DNA of 64,000 nt from Phlyctochytrium arcticum (GCA_025602905.1 JAHLKI010000044.1:62001-126000); one strand, 5' to 3'; shown: positions 1-10,426, numbered from the stretch's first letter. Notes: generated by a model not told the origin, from the sequence alone. Numbers and translations are program-made.

Positions 1-394
1 CTTACGTTTGCCATCTTTTTCGACCGGGGTAACCCGCCACTTTGTCATCGTACTTGGACAAATATCCACAATAATTCTGATTTGAAAAGCAATGAATGGA
101 CTTGATGCCAGCAAAAAGCAGAAGGGAGTAGTACCTTCTAGAGAAACTAACCCTTTTCTTGTGGGGATGTTTTGCTGCTTCTGTCATCATGGTCATGACT
201 TCGTCTTGGGTGGCAGCTTCATATGGCGAGATCTGTCAAATAGAGCAATTCATTGTAGAGTTATCAGTTGGCTGCATGGCATACATTCGCCTCTTTCTTT
301 GGCTTTCCTTTTGAGTCCGGGCACTGCCGCTGCAAATCTAATCAGATTCCTATTACAATAACGAGTTCATCCATAATTACCTGTGCATGCACCT

Positions 395-832
395 TCACCC
401 TGTCCCACCCAAAGCTCCACCTCCATTGCCAGTACAGTCAGACTCGATACAGTGACCCCCTCGGGTCCGTGTGGATGGCCCAAAAGGTGACTGTGAGGTG
501 CTCATTTGGAGGAGCGGACTGAGGTACAAAAAGTTTGGGACCAGGCGAAGAGGGTGACTGAATCGAGGATTGACTGTAAAAGGGGGTAACTGTATCGAGG
601 CCTGACTGTAGGTCATGCCGTCCACTTCCGCAAATCGATCGTTTTTGGAGAACAAAATCGGACCCATACTCTTTCCGAAGTCTAAGAACAGGACGTAGCT
701 CTCATGGTCCGACAAAAGAGCTCCGTGCAACCCGGTGTTTACATGTGTTGTTTCAATTCCTTCGGTTGCAAGGGCGTGTCGGATGACGGAACTGGAGCCG
801 CGGCAATCGTACGCTCCTGGTTCGGTCGGCAA
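395..832 (-). CDS. possible degenerate ORF, unknown function
   Basis: An open frame of about 145 codons. It carries a stretch with GIETTHVNTG followed by YVLFLDFGKS, which faintly resembles the beta-alpha-beta start of a receiver-like fold, preceded in the same frame by GQFQFKLP, which could be the tail of an ATPase-like domain. No conserved acidic pocket or lysine is visible, so this is at best a decayed signalling fragment. It lies downstream of the receiver gene at 1914-2285 on the same strand, which is the only contextual hint. It could equally be chance coding. No splice pattern that extends it convincingly was found. Confidence 0.2.
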   Translation of the reverse strand: MPTEPGAYDCRGSSSVIRHALATEGIETTHVNTGLHGALLSDHESYVLFLDFGKSMGPILFSKNDRFAEVDGMTYSQASIQLPPFTVNPRFSHPLRLVPNFLYLSPLLQMSTSQSPFGPSTRTRGGHCIESDCTGNGGGALGGTG

Positions 833-1913
833 TTTGAACTGAAACTGCCCTTTGGGCTTTCCCCTTTGACGTGCTTGAAAAACGAATACAGCTGGATAAT
901 ACTCAAAAAGGTAAGACCTCCCACAGTTTCCAGTACTGGTGAGTGGCGACGACCAGATAGTCGCTGCTGGTTTATGTAGGATCAGTGGAAGTTCAGTGAC
1001 GTGCCAAGCAAAAACTTACTTGCAAGATGCTGGAGCTACTTTTGCTAGACCACTGTTTTTCCGAAGCTGTACTGAACGCGTTTGGCCTGCCCCGTCTTTC
1101 AGACCCGCCCAAAAATGTTCTGACTGATGCGAGAAAACTCTTGTATTCATACGTTATGCCAAACTCTGGCCTTTTATACATGTAGACACTGAACTAAGAC
1201 ACTGATCTCTAAGACTATGATAGGACGACCTCGACGACTTCGCGTACCGCGTCGCTCGGCGTGGCGCAGCTGGGACAACCATTCACTCAGATTCCTGTCA
1301 CTGACTCATAATTTAGCCCTGAAAAACCCCATAAAGCAGAAAGCTCTTCAAGGCAGACCTTCTGTGACACTTTGACCTACCACAGGTACCACCAACAGCA
1401 GTGGGAAAGTGAGGACAAGTCATGGGCTTGACAACAACTGATGTGGCCCATATACATGTGCGCCCTTCACCAATCAGATTCGGAGCTTTTGGGACAGAGA
1501 ACTAGGTAGCTTAGGCTTCACTCACGGTCCCAATGATCCCACCACACTGCTTTTAACGGAGCTTTCAGCTAACAATTCCTGGGAAGCATTAGCCGATCTG
1601 GATACCTCCTCCTGCTCACGCCTTTCTCAACCATTTCATAGCTACCAGTGGAGATCAAACATATGATTCTACAATCATATATGCTTTCTATCAACGGGCG
1701 AAGAATTAAGCTGGTGGGCGGCTGGGACACATTTATTCAACCAGACCCCAAACAAATGAGGCGGCTCACGGGACGGGCAAACGACGTGTAAATACATATA
1801 TTTAATGATACCCAATACAAACTCCAAACTATCTTGTCTTGTCTTGTCTGTTGTAAAGTGATGTCGGTGATGTTGCAAAGCCAAACCGTGCCCGGATTCC
1901 AGGCTTTGCCTGG
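833..1913. other. no recognisable gene
   Basis: Only short unlinked open frames. The stretch includes the palindrome GTCACGTGAC near 1914, just past the stop of the receiver gene. No transposon ends, RNA genes or repeats were recognised. Confidence 0.5.
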
Positions 1914-2285
1914 TCACGTGACTGAACCGTAAATCGCGACGATCTTGTTCACATTTTGCAAGGACAATGGTTTGTCAAAGAACATGTCGGCGCCTGCTGC
2001 TACATCACGGTGGGCTGAGAAGACAATGATTGGCAGACTCTTGTCCAACTGCGATTCTCGCTCCCATTGTCTGACCCCTTCAATAATGGTCAGCGCGGTA
2101 ATCCGCTCACTTAGACTATAGTCAGTCAGTAGTAGCGTTACATCGGCGAAATTGTCGACCAATATGGGGAAGATCAGGTTTGCAGATCGGGTCAAAATAG
2201 TGCACCAACCTAAGGACTTGAACAAGCGGGCAACGATCTTAAGACTTAGCTCATTGTCGTCAGCTATAAGCACGGTTTGACACAT
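1914..2285 (-). CDS. stand-alone response-regulator receiver (CheY-like) protein
   Basis: A 123-residue protein that is just one receiver domain. The acidic pocket is ADDN (Asp9, Asp10), the expected phospho-acceptor is Asp55 in LLLTDYS, the conserved hydroxyl residue is Ser90 in IIVFSAH, and the conserved lysine with its cis-proline is FDKPL (Lys105-Pro106). All the residues needed for phosphotransfer are present and at the usual spacing. The family accepts phosphate from histidine kinases or HPt proteins. No kinase, HPt or output domain is encoded next to it, so it may be a phosphate sink or a single-domain regulator. The start ATG at 2285 is followed at once by the canonical first beta strand. 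Length fits a complete single domain. Introns were not needed. Confidence 0.75.
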   Translation of the reverse strand: MCQTVLIADDNELSLKIVARLFKSLGWCTILTRSANLIFPILVDNFADVTLLLTDYSLSERITALTIIEGVRQWERESQLDKSLPIIVFSAHRDVAAGADMFFDKPLSLQNVNKIVAIYGSVT

Positions 2286-2354
2286 AGTGATGCGTTGAAA
2301 GGACCAACTCTTTTATGTAGTTCTTACTATCATATAAGACTAGAAAGAATCAAT

Positions 2355-2618
2355 ATGCGTGACAGGTATGAGTTCAGTGAACCAGAGGAAGCAACAAAGC
2401 TTCGGGTAATCAATATGTTTAAAGACCTGACCTCAAATGACAAGAAGCAGGAGTTCGTAAATGATTTGAAAACCCAATCAGTGGTGTCAAAGCCCATATT
2501 GGTCTGGTTGGAAAACGAGCTGCAACTTGATTTGCTGAAGGAAAAATACAAGGGCAGCTTAAAAGTGAAGCGAGCAAAGAAGAAACGGATAACCGTCTCA
2601 GCTACCGATACCGACTGA
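2355..2618 (+). CDS. small hypothetical protein, basic C-terminus
   Basis: An 87-codon frame that starts at ATG 2355, with a charged, predicted helical body (EEATKLRVINMFKDLTSNDKKQEF) and a lysine/arginine-rich tail (KVKRAKKKR). Its amino-acid composition looks coding, but no family was recognised. It is divergent from the receiver gene (70 bp apart) and its last 21 bases overlap the 3' end of the opposite-strand gene that ends at 2598. Function unknown. Confidence 0.35.
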   Translation: MRDRYEFSEPEEATKLRVINMFKDLTSNDKKQEFVNDLKTQSVVSKPILVWLENELQLDLLKEKYKGSLKVKRAKKKRITVSATDTD

Positions 2619-3059
2619 ACGTTCTTGCGAAGTGGCGGTGGCGAACATGTTGAGAGCATCTATCGTCTCCCCATACAAACAGTTCGGCTGCTGTCGGCTG
2701 TATTCGACAAGGTCCTCTAACTCTTCGCTTATTGGGAAACGACCGTGATCAAACTGATCTAAAATTTGTCTGATGTTGCTCCGACAAGCAGGACTATGTT
2801 CCTCTGATAATTCCACCATTAAGCATTCCTTTAGGTAGAAATGGCAGAAGTCATTGAATAGATCCCGGTCTTCAAGTAGTAGTCGAAACAACGTACGTGA
2901 AATTGCCAAGTCGGCTAAAGTAGTTGCATCACTGGCGTCTGAGTCAAAGCACCCGGTGTCTAACCCGGTTTCTGAATCTGAGTCCGAGTCAGACCACCGC
3001 CCGATTTCTGAGTCAAAGTCCGAGTCAGAGTTAGAGTCTGTGGCGTTGTGTGGTGGCAT
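2598..3059 (-). CDS. hypothetical protein with Ser/Asp-rich N-terminus
   Basis: Read from the ATG at 3059 this is 153 residues: an N-terminal run of SDS/DSD acidic serine repeats (first about 45 residues), then a helical region (LAISRTLFRLLLEDRDLFNDFCHFYLKEC and further). The frame is open upstream to 3275, so the start is uncertain. The SD-rich part is the kind of segment casein kinase 2 phosphorylates, but that is inference. No domain recognised. It may belong to a degraded mobile element, as may its neighbours. Confidence 0.35.
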   Translation of the reverse strand: MPPHNATDSNSDSDFDSEIGRWSDSDSDSETGLDTGCFDSDASDATTLADLAISRTLFRLLLEDRDLFNDFCHFYLKECLMVELSEEHSPACRSNIRQILDQFDHGRFPISEELEDLVEYSRQQPNCLYGETIDALNMFATATSQERSVGIGS

Positions 3060-3198
3060 ATTGCGTTGTATGTTACCAGGAACAGAAGATATTCTTAAAA
3101 CACTCATACGCAAGTTGATGTTGATGTTGATGCCTTGATGTTTCTGCCATGTTGCTTTCTTTTGTGAACGTGTTAGAGACGAGCGCTTGCCAAGTGGC

Positions 3199-3549
3199 TT
3201 AGCTTGGAATCGCGGAAATTTCAATCTCCAAGCGTTCATAAGAGCTATGCCCACGGATAGACAGACACATCTCACCTCTACCTATACAGATATAGCCACT
3301 TTTTGGCGTCAAAAATGAGCGCCTCTGCTGCTTAAACTTGGGAAACTGAAAGCCGGAGCAAATGGAACTCAAGTGTCGAAACAGATCCTTGTTCTGGTTG
3401 TTTACAAAAACCACTGCATAACGATGACCGTCGCCATTATGAATCCATTCACATACCTTTGCAAGGGACGCAGGGTCGCTAACAGCCTTCGTCGCATTGA
3501 AGACGTCATTGCCTAGAAGCTGGACGTGTTTGCGTTGTTCTGTGGCCAT
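3199..3549 (-). CDS. hypothetical protein
   Basis: A 116-residue frame from ATG 3549 (open further upstream to 3891). It contains LAKVCEWIHNGDGHRYAVVFVNNQNKDLFRHL and a basic stretch. The part upstream of the ATG falls in sequence that is duplicated at 4247-4289, so it is probably not coding. No family recognised. Coding status rests only on length and composition. Confidence 0.3.
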   Translation of the reverse strand: MATEQRKHVQLLGNDVFNATKAVSDPASLAKVCEWIHNGDGHRYAVVFVNNQNKDLFRHLSSICSGFQFPKFKQQRRSFLTPKSGYICIGRGEMCLSIRGHSSYERLEIEISAIPS

Positions 3550-3573
3550 TGTGCATCTGGTTTCCAGTATTTT

Positions 3574-3617
3574 AAAGTGCGCGTTTGCCAGTAGCAACAA
3601 CTGTTGGCACATACACG
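3574..3617. repeat. dispersed direct repeat, copy 1
   Basis: About 43 bp that contain GCGCGTTTGCCAGTAGCAAC recur almost unchanged at 4247-4289. The similarity continues weakly on the 3' side of both copies (a shared CGGGTCGAATCTGT about 75 bp further on). It shows local segmental duplication between 3.5 and 4.4 kb. Confidence 0.8.
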
Positions 3618-4246
3618 TAATAACCCGCTTACCATTCGATTTCATAACGTCGGGACTTACAGCAGGATCACATACGTTCACGCTAACGCGGAGCGGGTCG
3701 AATCTGTCGTCTGATGGGAACTGTCGCATCGACCTGCAATTTGTGGACTTCTGAGTTGCAATTGTTGTACTGTACATACCCCAGCAAATGTATTTTAAAT
3801 GTACACCGGAAATTGGGGGTGGTTGCAACTGTATGTAGTGTCTTTGGCTGTATTCTGTTATTTTTGTACATTTGTACATCAAGTACATCAAAAAGTAGAA
3901 TTCAAGAAAAGAAAGGACATGATTTTCGAGTTGAGAGCTGAACTCAAATATTGGGTGCTTTTTGAATGACTAAACGTTTTTTCAAATGTACAAATGTACA
4001 ATGTACACGACGGGAGCTTCGAGTCTTGAAGACAGATGAGTTACTAATAGGATACTGTTGAGTGAATGCTGAAGATGGATGCTGGGAAAGGCTAGACTCT
4101 TTCAATTGCGCGTTTGCCAACAGGTCACGTGACTGGGAGCTTTGACGTGAAGTTGCAAAGATAGGAACTTGGACAAGATGCAAGGTTGTGGTTGCCTGCC
4201 CATGGTCAGTAATGTGTACAGCATAGACAGTGTAGTGTGCCTTTTC

Positions 4247-4289
4247 AAAGTGCGCGTTTGCCAGTAGCAACAACTGTTGGCACATACAC
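4247..4289. repeat. dispersed direct repeat, copy 2
   Basis: Second copy of the 3574-3617 repeat. Nearby, GGTCACGTGACTGGGAGCTT occurs at about 4121 and again at about 4382, so two duplicated blocks are interleaved here. Confidence 0.8.
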
Positions 4290-4740
4290 ACATACACGTA
4301 TACGCTAACGTGGACCGGGTCGAATCTGTGGACTTCTGACAAGTGATGTTGCAAGTCTTTGCCCCCGTTTTCGTGCCGACTGGTCACGTGACTGGGAGCT
4401 TGGACTCTCGAAGACAGTATCAATTGCAAAGAGGCTACAAAGTAGAGACGACGAGGAAGGCCGGAATGCGAACGAGGACTCTGATAAAACGTACGAGTAA
4501 AGGTATCCGTCTGCCCGCCAGCACCGGTTTATATCTAAGAAGGACCCCCTCTGGCGGGCACAGGGATACTTTTTGAGATGTAACTTCGAGACGTAACTTT
4601 GTAGTAACTCAGTAGCGTCTTGTGCCTTCCCGGCCCGTGGTCTTCAATGTGGACAGAATAGATAGCGTCTTGTGCCAGTAGTAGAAACATTGTGAGCTGC
4701 TGTGAGGGCGCTTGGGGGAGTGAGTTTATCGATAACAAAA

Positions 4741-4915
4741 AAGAAACCAAAGGAAGAAACCAAAGGAAGCGAGAAAGAAACCAAAGGAACCAGGTCCGGG
4801 CAACGGGTTGGTTACAGTGATGGATGTCGGGGAAGTGAACGGTTTGAAAACTTAAGCGGTTAACAATTAGAGCGCATAAAAACTTAAGCGGTTAACAATT
4901 TGAGCGCGGAAATTG
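4741..4915. repeat. short tandem duplications
   Basis: Three copies of AAAGAAACCAAAGGA-like sequence lie at 4741-4790. At 4845-4911 there are two tandem copies of a roughly 33-bp unit with the core ACTTAAGCGGTTAACAATT followed by GAGCGC. These are non-coding and lie just upstream of the subterminal-repeat stretch. Confidence 0.7.
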
Positions 4916-4959
4916 GGACGTTTAGTGAGCATAAGGGCGCCAGTCATTCCGGACATAGT

Positions 4960-5208
4960 ATGTTGCAAGAATGGCTAAGAATGTAACGAAGGAGGGGCAC
5001 GCGGCATTCTTCACTGATTGACGACGGATTCTTGCAGGAATGTTCCCACAGTAGATATCGGGCTAGAAATGTACCAAGAATCTGGGCGCACGGCATTCTT
5101 CACTAATGATACCCCCCCATTCTTGCCAGGAATGTAAGTCCCTAATAGGCCAGGAATGCCTGTCACAGTGCGCAGCATTCTTGTCAAGAATGCTGCGCAC
5201 TGTGACAG
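4960..5208. repeat. subterminal motif cluster ending in a 49-bp hairpin
   Basis: AAGAATG/AGGAATG and their complements occur many times between 4960 and 5160, like the subterminal repeats of CACTA transposons. The cluster ends in a perfect inverted repeat: 23-bp arms at 5160-5182 and 5186-5208 with a 3-nt loop. The arms begin CTGTCACAGTG and end CACTGTGACAG, a motif shared with the palindromes at 16539 and 20557. It is interpreted as a transposon terminus abutting a mirrored terminus. Confidence 0.7.
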
Positions 5209-5289
5209 AGGACATCTTTTCTTGGCTTCAAGTCAAGTTCAGACAAGGCCAAGCGACCTTGCCACGATTGCAGTATTCTGCGGGAACAT

Positions 5290-6621
5290 TTGGCGCCTTT
5301 ATTCCTGCATCATGACCAGCATCAGTCACAATGTTCCTGTACCGTGCACCGATGCATGGAACCCCACACGCAGAACGTTGTAGCTAGGTTTCAGAATGAG
5401 CTGCACCAGATCGATCACGCCACTCACCCGGCCCGCGTAGATGCCGAGAATTTCGGCATAGCCCGCCCCAGTGCGGCTTGGACATGGCCAGGATTGAATC
5501 CGTGTTGTCTTGCTGGTGTAGATTTTCAGCACGCCGTGGGCGAGGGCGAGGTTAGCAAAGAATGGGAGCATTTTTCCCAGGCACTAACGACGAAATTTGA
5601 GTTGCAATTTTGGAAAAAATTCGACAAAGAATATCGCGCCTTTGCTGTCAGAAAAATGAATCGGATATCGCAACCGCAAATCTCAGGATGGAATTACTGG
5701 CGTTTTGGTCAAACTCATGAGAATAAATTGACCTTTATCGCCCGCAGCATTGGGATCGTTCGTAAATTTATCGCGAACGAGCCAAGTCTGAAGGAGTATT
5801 GGGAGTGTTGGTTAGCGCACAGAACACGAGTCGAAATTCTGATGCGCCATCATTTAGATGCTGGACTTCTGGATACTCTTTATCAACTCACTATCAAAGG
5901 CATCAAGCTCGGCATGAGACTTTACGGAGAGAATTTCTTATCAATTAATTCACACTATTCTGTTCACTTTGCTGAGCACATTTTGCGGTTTGGTTGCCCA
6001 CGCGAATTCTGCACATTTGGGTTCGAATCTCTCATATCCAAATTTAGTATGGGACGTATTCGTAACACCAACCACCACTCCCTTGCTAAATCCGCTTTGG
6101 ACAACCACTGGCTCTTCCTCACTCTCGACATGATGTTTAATCCCGAACAAGGAATTTTCGAACAAGACGATTGGACAGGAAAGTCTTCCTCGCTCACGGC
6201 CCCCGCTAATGCAACTTTTCTATCATTGATCGCTCATAGGCTGGGGGACGTCTGCGAAGATTCATCGGTATATGACGAATTTCGGCTGAATTGGGTCGAC
6301 TATCGCGAAGGCGACATCATCGCGTACGTCCGGCATTCGAGCGAGGAGGTTGAAGTCAATTACCAAAATGCTCTTTTCGGTATTGTCTGTCGGGGGATCC
6401 GATCTCCATATCAAAACTTTGTGGTGGTGCGAACCTTGCCTGGACCGACGGTGGACGCATTAACTATGCTGCCACTGATTCAACTTCGTCCGGGATCGTT
6501 CACTGTTCTGGAGGCCACTCGTATTCGCGGTCGGGCAGAAATTTGCAAAATTGATGTTGATCAAACCGACGAAAACGAGGACGGAGAGGCCGAATTGGTA
6601 GTGCGCATCCGAGGGCTGTGA
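5290..6621 (+). CDS. C-terminal part of a Tnp2-type (CACTA/EnSpm) transposase
   Basis: An open frame of 443 codons. Around residues 217-270 it has SINSHYSVHFAEHILRFG followed by FGFESLISKFSMG and NTNHHS. This matches the pattern of the domain C-terminal to the catalytic core in fungal Tnp2/CACTA transposases (a histidine-rich helix, then a 'W/F-F-ER-N-G' like segment). The catalytic DDE part and the zinc-knuckle N-terminus are absent, and the frame begins only 82 bp after a palindromic junction, so the gene is 5'-truncated. The first 50-100 residues read as low-confidence coding. The C-terminal 100 residues (a beta-rich region with LRPGSFTVLEATRIRG) fit a small accessory domain. Inactive alone. 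Confidence 0.55.
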   Translation: MAPLFLHHDQHQSQCSCTVHRCMEPHTQNVVARFQNELHQIDHATHPARVDAENFGIARPSAAWTWPGLNPCCLAGVDFQHAVGEGEVSKEWEHFSQALTTKFELQFWKKFDKEYRAFAVRKMNRISQPQISGWNYWRFGQTHENKLTFIARSIGIVRKFIANEPSLKEYWECWLAHRTRVEILMRHHLDAGLLDTLYQLTIKGIKLGMRLYGENFLSINSHYSVHFAEHILRFGCPREFCTFGFESLISKFSMGRIRNTNHHSLAKSALDNHWLFLTLDMMFNPEQGIFEQDDWTGKSSSLTAPANATFLSLIAHRLGDVCEDSSVYDEFRLNWVDYREGDIIAYVRHSSEEVEVNYQNALFGIVCRGIRSPYQNFVVVRTLPGPTVDALTMLPLIQLRPGSFTVLEATRIRGRAEICKIDVDQTDENEDGEAELVVRIRGL

Positions 6622-6864
6622 TCTCTTCTGAGTCTCTGATGGTGGTCGGTCTTTTCCTATTATGCATATATGATTGACTTAATGTAGTAATATTATTGCT
6701 TTGAATGGTCTTTGGGTGGCGAAGAACGTGACGGAAATTTCCAGAAACCAAATATATAAAAGGACGTCGCGCGAGCTCCTTCTCACCATCGCGATCGCCA
6801 TCACGACCATCATCTCGCTAACACTCATCAACCTCCTTCTACTTTTCTCAATCAACACTCTACA

Positions 6865-9431
6865 ATGGCTTCTTCATCTTCTCACCATCCGCACAACCAA
6901 CGTCGCGCTGGCCGGAACTCATTCTCGCAGTCTACTGGCCAAGATTGGGGATCTACCGAGGATAACTTCGGCCGTGTCACAGCGCCTATGTCTTTGCAAC
7001 CCACCGTTAGAGTAACCAACCAGTTTGGGAACCAGAGACAGGATCCGATTCAGGCACGACTCGACGCTCTCGACAACAAAATGACCTTAATGGACAACAA
7101 AATGAACTTACTCTTGGATTCCTTTCGTACACTGCAACACGAATTTCAAAGGTTCAACAACAGAGCCCCCCAGCCTGCCACGTTCGCCGCGCAAGCAAGT
7201 GGCCGTGCCCCACGAATGATCAACACTATTGTTCGGGACTTCTTGGAGAGCCAGGTTAAAGGCTTTTACAAGTTGAGTTACCGGGCACTGACCAACTTTG
7301 GGACGGGGAAGAAAGCCGTTCCGAAGCTCTTATTTTCCCTCGTGTTTGAAACAAGTAATGTGGCCGACGCACCCGCTGATCTGTCCTTTTTGGATGAGCG
7401 TTACGAGCGGTTCTTATCGAAGAACCCGGACCTGGCCAACTACGACCGCCAAACATTCGACGATACAGTTGTATCCGTCGTTTCTACCAAGATGTGGAAT
7501 GACGGAAGGCGATACAAAACCCCAACTCAAAGCGCGACTCCTGATATCGAAAATTCACCTTCGCTGTTGCCATGTAAGCGAAGTGCGTCCGCGGTAGCCA
7601 CTAATCCGGCCAACGATTCGCGGAAAAGAACTCCGCTCAGTCTTGTGAATGTATGTGGCCTTTTTGTGTTGAATTATATATTGTTTGAGTCTCACATTTG
7701 TCCACAGATGAACTCCCCTGCTTCCGGACTTATGGAAAATCGTCAAGACACAGGGAATTTGGAGCATTGGCAGGATGTAGGTGTCAATCTGTTACATTCT
7801 AATTTACTTTGTATAGTGGTTCCAACCCGGATTCATTGCCAGAGCCAACCCACGCAGTGGTCTCAACCGTCTCAGAGATCCGAGCAAGGTAGAAAAGAGG
7901 CAAGTACTACTTTTTCACTCTGTAAATTACAAGGCTCATCTTTGTCATCAGTTTGAACACCCTTTGCCATTTTCACGGGAGCAAACCCCTTTGGATGAAA
8001 TGAGCCAACCTTCCCCCTACTCGCTGCTCCCGGATACCCTCTCGGCCACACCAAGTCAACGCCCTGCCTTCCAACTTGGTCGCTCTCCCACTCCCGTCTT
8101 CGATCTTGCGGGTAGCGATGAGGATTCTTTGGCGATGTCCCCTTCTCGCCTCATGAATACCCCCTCCTCGTCGTTTACCCCAACCCCAACCCCGGCGCGA
8201 AGTGACCTCTCCGCCAAACCCTCATCGGCCACGCCTTCAACAGAGAAGGTCCTCGACAGGTTGTCTCAGATGCTGGAGAAAACGCAGTCAAATTTGTCGC
8301 GAGTCGGACAACTTCCCTCCCTCAAAAAAAGAGATACCAAGTCAAAAAACCCCAAGTTGACCAAGTTAAGCGATTTGTCTTTGGACAACGCCACCACCTC
8401 CCAAGTCGACTCGCGAAGGCGAGACTTGTTAATTTACAATCAAGTAGGGGCAGTCACGGCAATGCTGCAAAGCCAAGGAACCACATTCTCTGATTGGCCG
8501 GGCGTCGTGGGGGGCGTGGTCCAATTGTGGAATGTACTTTGGAGAAATGACGATCAGAACATTGAGTATGATCGAACAAAGTACCCGTCGTCGCTAAAGC
8601 ACTTTTTCTTCCCATTGGCCATCGTGCAGACAGGGGCCGGTTTGAAAAATTCTTGTTATCTGCCAAAGAAGGACAAAAGCAAACAAATCAGTCAAATGGT
8701 TCAAAGGCTGGTTTGGCTACTTATTCGAATCACTACTGTCGTCGACGGTTTTGCCTTGGTTGTACAATTTTTTGGAACTCGTGACGTCCAAGACCTTATC
8801 CCGGGTACGTATGGTCTGGCGGTTTTTATTAACATAAATGTATTAACATGATATGGTAGGTCTTGTTGCCATCATGAATCCAAGCAAGCCGGAAGAGCTC
8901 TTCGTTCTTATTTGCAACTTTTTCTTCTTTCAGGGCGGTTTGAATGATACCTCGGTGTATCCGCTGATCGTGATCCTTTGCCGCCTCATTGCCCAAGAAA
9001 CCAATCCAGACCTCTTAATGGACGACCTATCCCTCACCAACCATGGTTTCTCACTTCTGTTCGATGTGGCCTTCGAATTTGACTACCCCACCGATTGCGG
9101 CCTGAGCCCCGCCCATTCTCTCCTGGCCCGCCTGATGGTAGCAGTCGCGAGTGAACTTTCGACTGAACGCATTGTCAGAAGCCGGCTAAGAAGCAAGTTC
9201 CAAGCGGCGAAACCGAGCGACCCGACCAAAGAGATGTTGGAGGTTTTGCTCAACAACTGGCCAGCGGCATGGACGCGACTGCAGGCTTTTTACGCCGCAG
9301 CTCCATTCATCGCTGCTGGCTTGTTTGGACAGTGGAATTCCGAGTCCCGGGAGTGCAAAGTGGATTGTTACCGGATATCGACTCTACCTTTCTTATTAAC
9401 GATGACAACGTTCCCCAATTGGAAGCCTTGA
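6865..9431 (+). CDS. multi-exon partner gene of the CACTA-like element, unknown function
   Basis: Five exons join in phase: 6865-7650, 7708-7776, 7817-7888, 7952-8804 and 8860-9431, with GTATGT/GTAGGT/GTACGT donors. The product is about 783 residues. The first exon has a low-complexity N-terminus and a short coiled coil (DALDNKMTLMDNKMNLLLDSF); the middle is Pro/Ser/Thr-rich; the last two exons encode a folded, mostly helical region. No catalytic motif or known domain was recognised. It follows the truncated transposase on the same strand, with a TATA-like AATATATAAAAGG about 110 bp upstream of the ATG (near 6751), so it has its own promoter. CACTA elements usually carry a second gene (TnpA-like) that binds subterminal repeats, and that is the best guess. 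The last exon may have a further splice that extends to 9490. Confidence 0.5.
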
Positions 9432-10181
9432 AGGAACATTTCGCAGTTTCCTCAACCGAGATTACGACCTGGCAACCTTTTCAGTATTGACCGAGACATG
9501 TTTTCATTGCTTTCTATGTAATTTTCTTTCTTTTTTGTATATCTTTTAATTGAGTTTCATGCTTTCTCCATCTGATGCCAGTTCAATTTGGTCATATTAT
9601 GGCCCAAAGGAGTTCCCAAACCCCGCCGTCAAACAGCCGGTAAATGGCCATTAATGTGACTGGGGGAGTGACGATTAATTGAGCATTACAGGCAATATAC
9701 GGTCTGTTACAGCCAATAACAGTGGGACAATTAACTGCTGTAAATTGACCCAATTTGTGCCGTAGTGTTTATTCCACTACTGTCCCTCCCACTCACAACG
9801 CACGCACGCCCACGCACACCCACGCACACGCCTCACACGCGGCGCAATCATTGCTGGCATGAATCCGTAGATCGAGTGAGGGGACAGTCATCAGGACGTT
9901 GGGCGGGTTATTATCAGAATCAGAGGGGGGATCGTAACATGTAGTGCTTTGAGTTTGGGCGGGTGAGACATGTCGGCGCCATGCCATGGTCCAGACACAT
10001 ATGAGAGTATCCTTCAGAGCACCCAACCAACCAGACTCCGACTCCGGACGACCATCCGCTGTCCCTCCTGGCTTGGTCCATCCATGTAATACCCTCCTAC
10101 TGAGCCTGTACCCGTCTCTCACACGCCTATCGTAAAACGGCGAGGTATATGTCCCTACATCGCCAACGAAATTTCATCAAA
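9432..10181. other. non-coding, transposon end and CA-rich stretch
   Basis: Holds the putative right end of the CACTA-like element (to 9767) and an imperfect CACGCACGCC-type microsatellite at about 9797-9840. No gene seen. Confidence 0.5.
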
Positions 10182-10253
10182 TCCCAGATAGTATAGTGGC
10201 TAGTATCTCCCCCTGTCACGGGGAAGACCTGGGTTCGATTCCCAGTCTGGGAG
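10182..10253 (+). tRNA. tRNA-Asp (anticodon GTC)
   Basis: The 72-nt cloverleaf folds by eye. The acceptor stem TCCCAGA pairs with TCTGGGA plus discriminator G. The anticodon stem TCCCC/GGGGA encloses the loop CTGTCAC (anticodon GTC), and the T arm CTGGG/CCCAG encloses TTCGATT. The B box GGTTCGATTCC is perfect. No intron. A run of T follows at about 10261-10271, as expected for RNA polymerase III termination. Confidence 0.95.
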
Positions 10254-10260
10254 CTATCTA

Positions 10261-10271
10261 TTTCTTTTTTT
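10261..10271 (+). terminator. RNA polymerase III terminator
   Basis: T-rich run (TTTCTTTTTTT) starting 8 bp after the tRNA-Asp 3' end. Confidence 0.7.
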
Positions 10272-10426
10272 ACTCGATTCGACGCAGACGCGGCGCTTAG
10301 TGAGCGGAATTCGATGACAATCACAAAATCTCTCGCGAGACATCTTGCCACATTTAATCCTCTTGCCACATTTAATCCTCTCAATCTCAACCAACCAACC
10401 TCATACTCCCCGGGGTCACTCCCACC

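Larger units (their letters stand above)
5198..9767 (+). mobile_element. probable CACTA-like transposon remnant
   Basis: The left edge is taken as CACTGTGACAG at 5198; the right edge as GCCGTAGTG ending at 9767, followed after 7 bp by an outward-facing CACTAC. Between them lie the Tnp2-like fragment and its partner gene. The right 130 bp holds several ATTAAYTG/CATTAA motifs like subterminal repeats. The two ends do not match well beyond the CACT core and no 3-bp target duplication was found, so the limits are tentative. Confidence 0.35.

Noticed and set aside
9793..10122. 109-codon minus-strand frame over the CA-rich microsatellite
   Set aside because: Composition is driven by the CACGCACGCC repeat; no domain.
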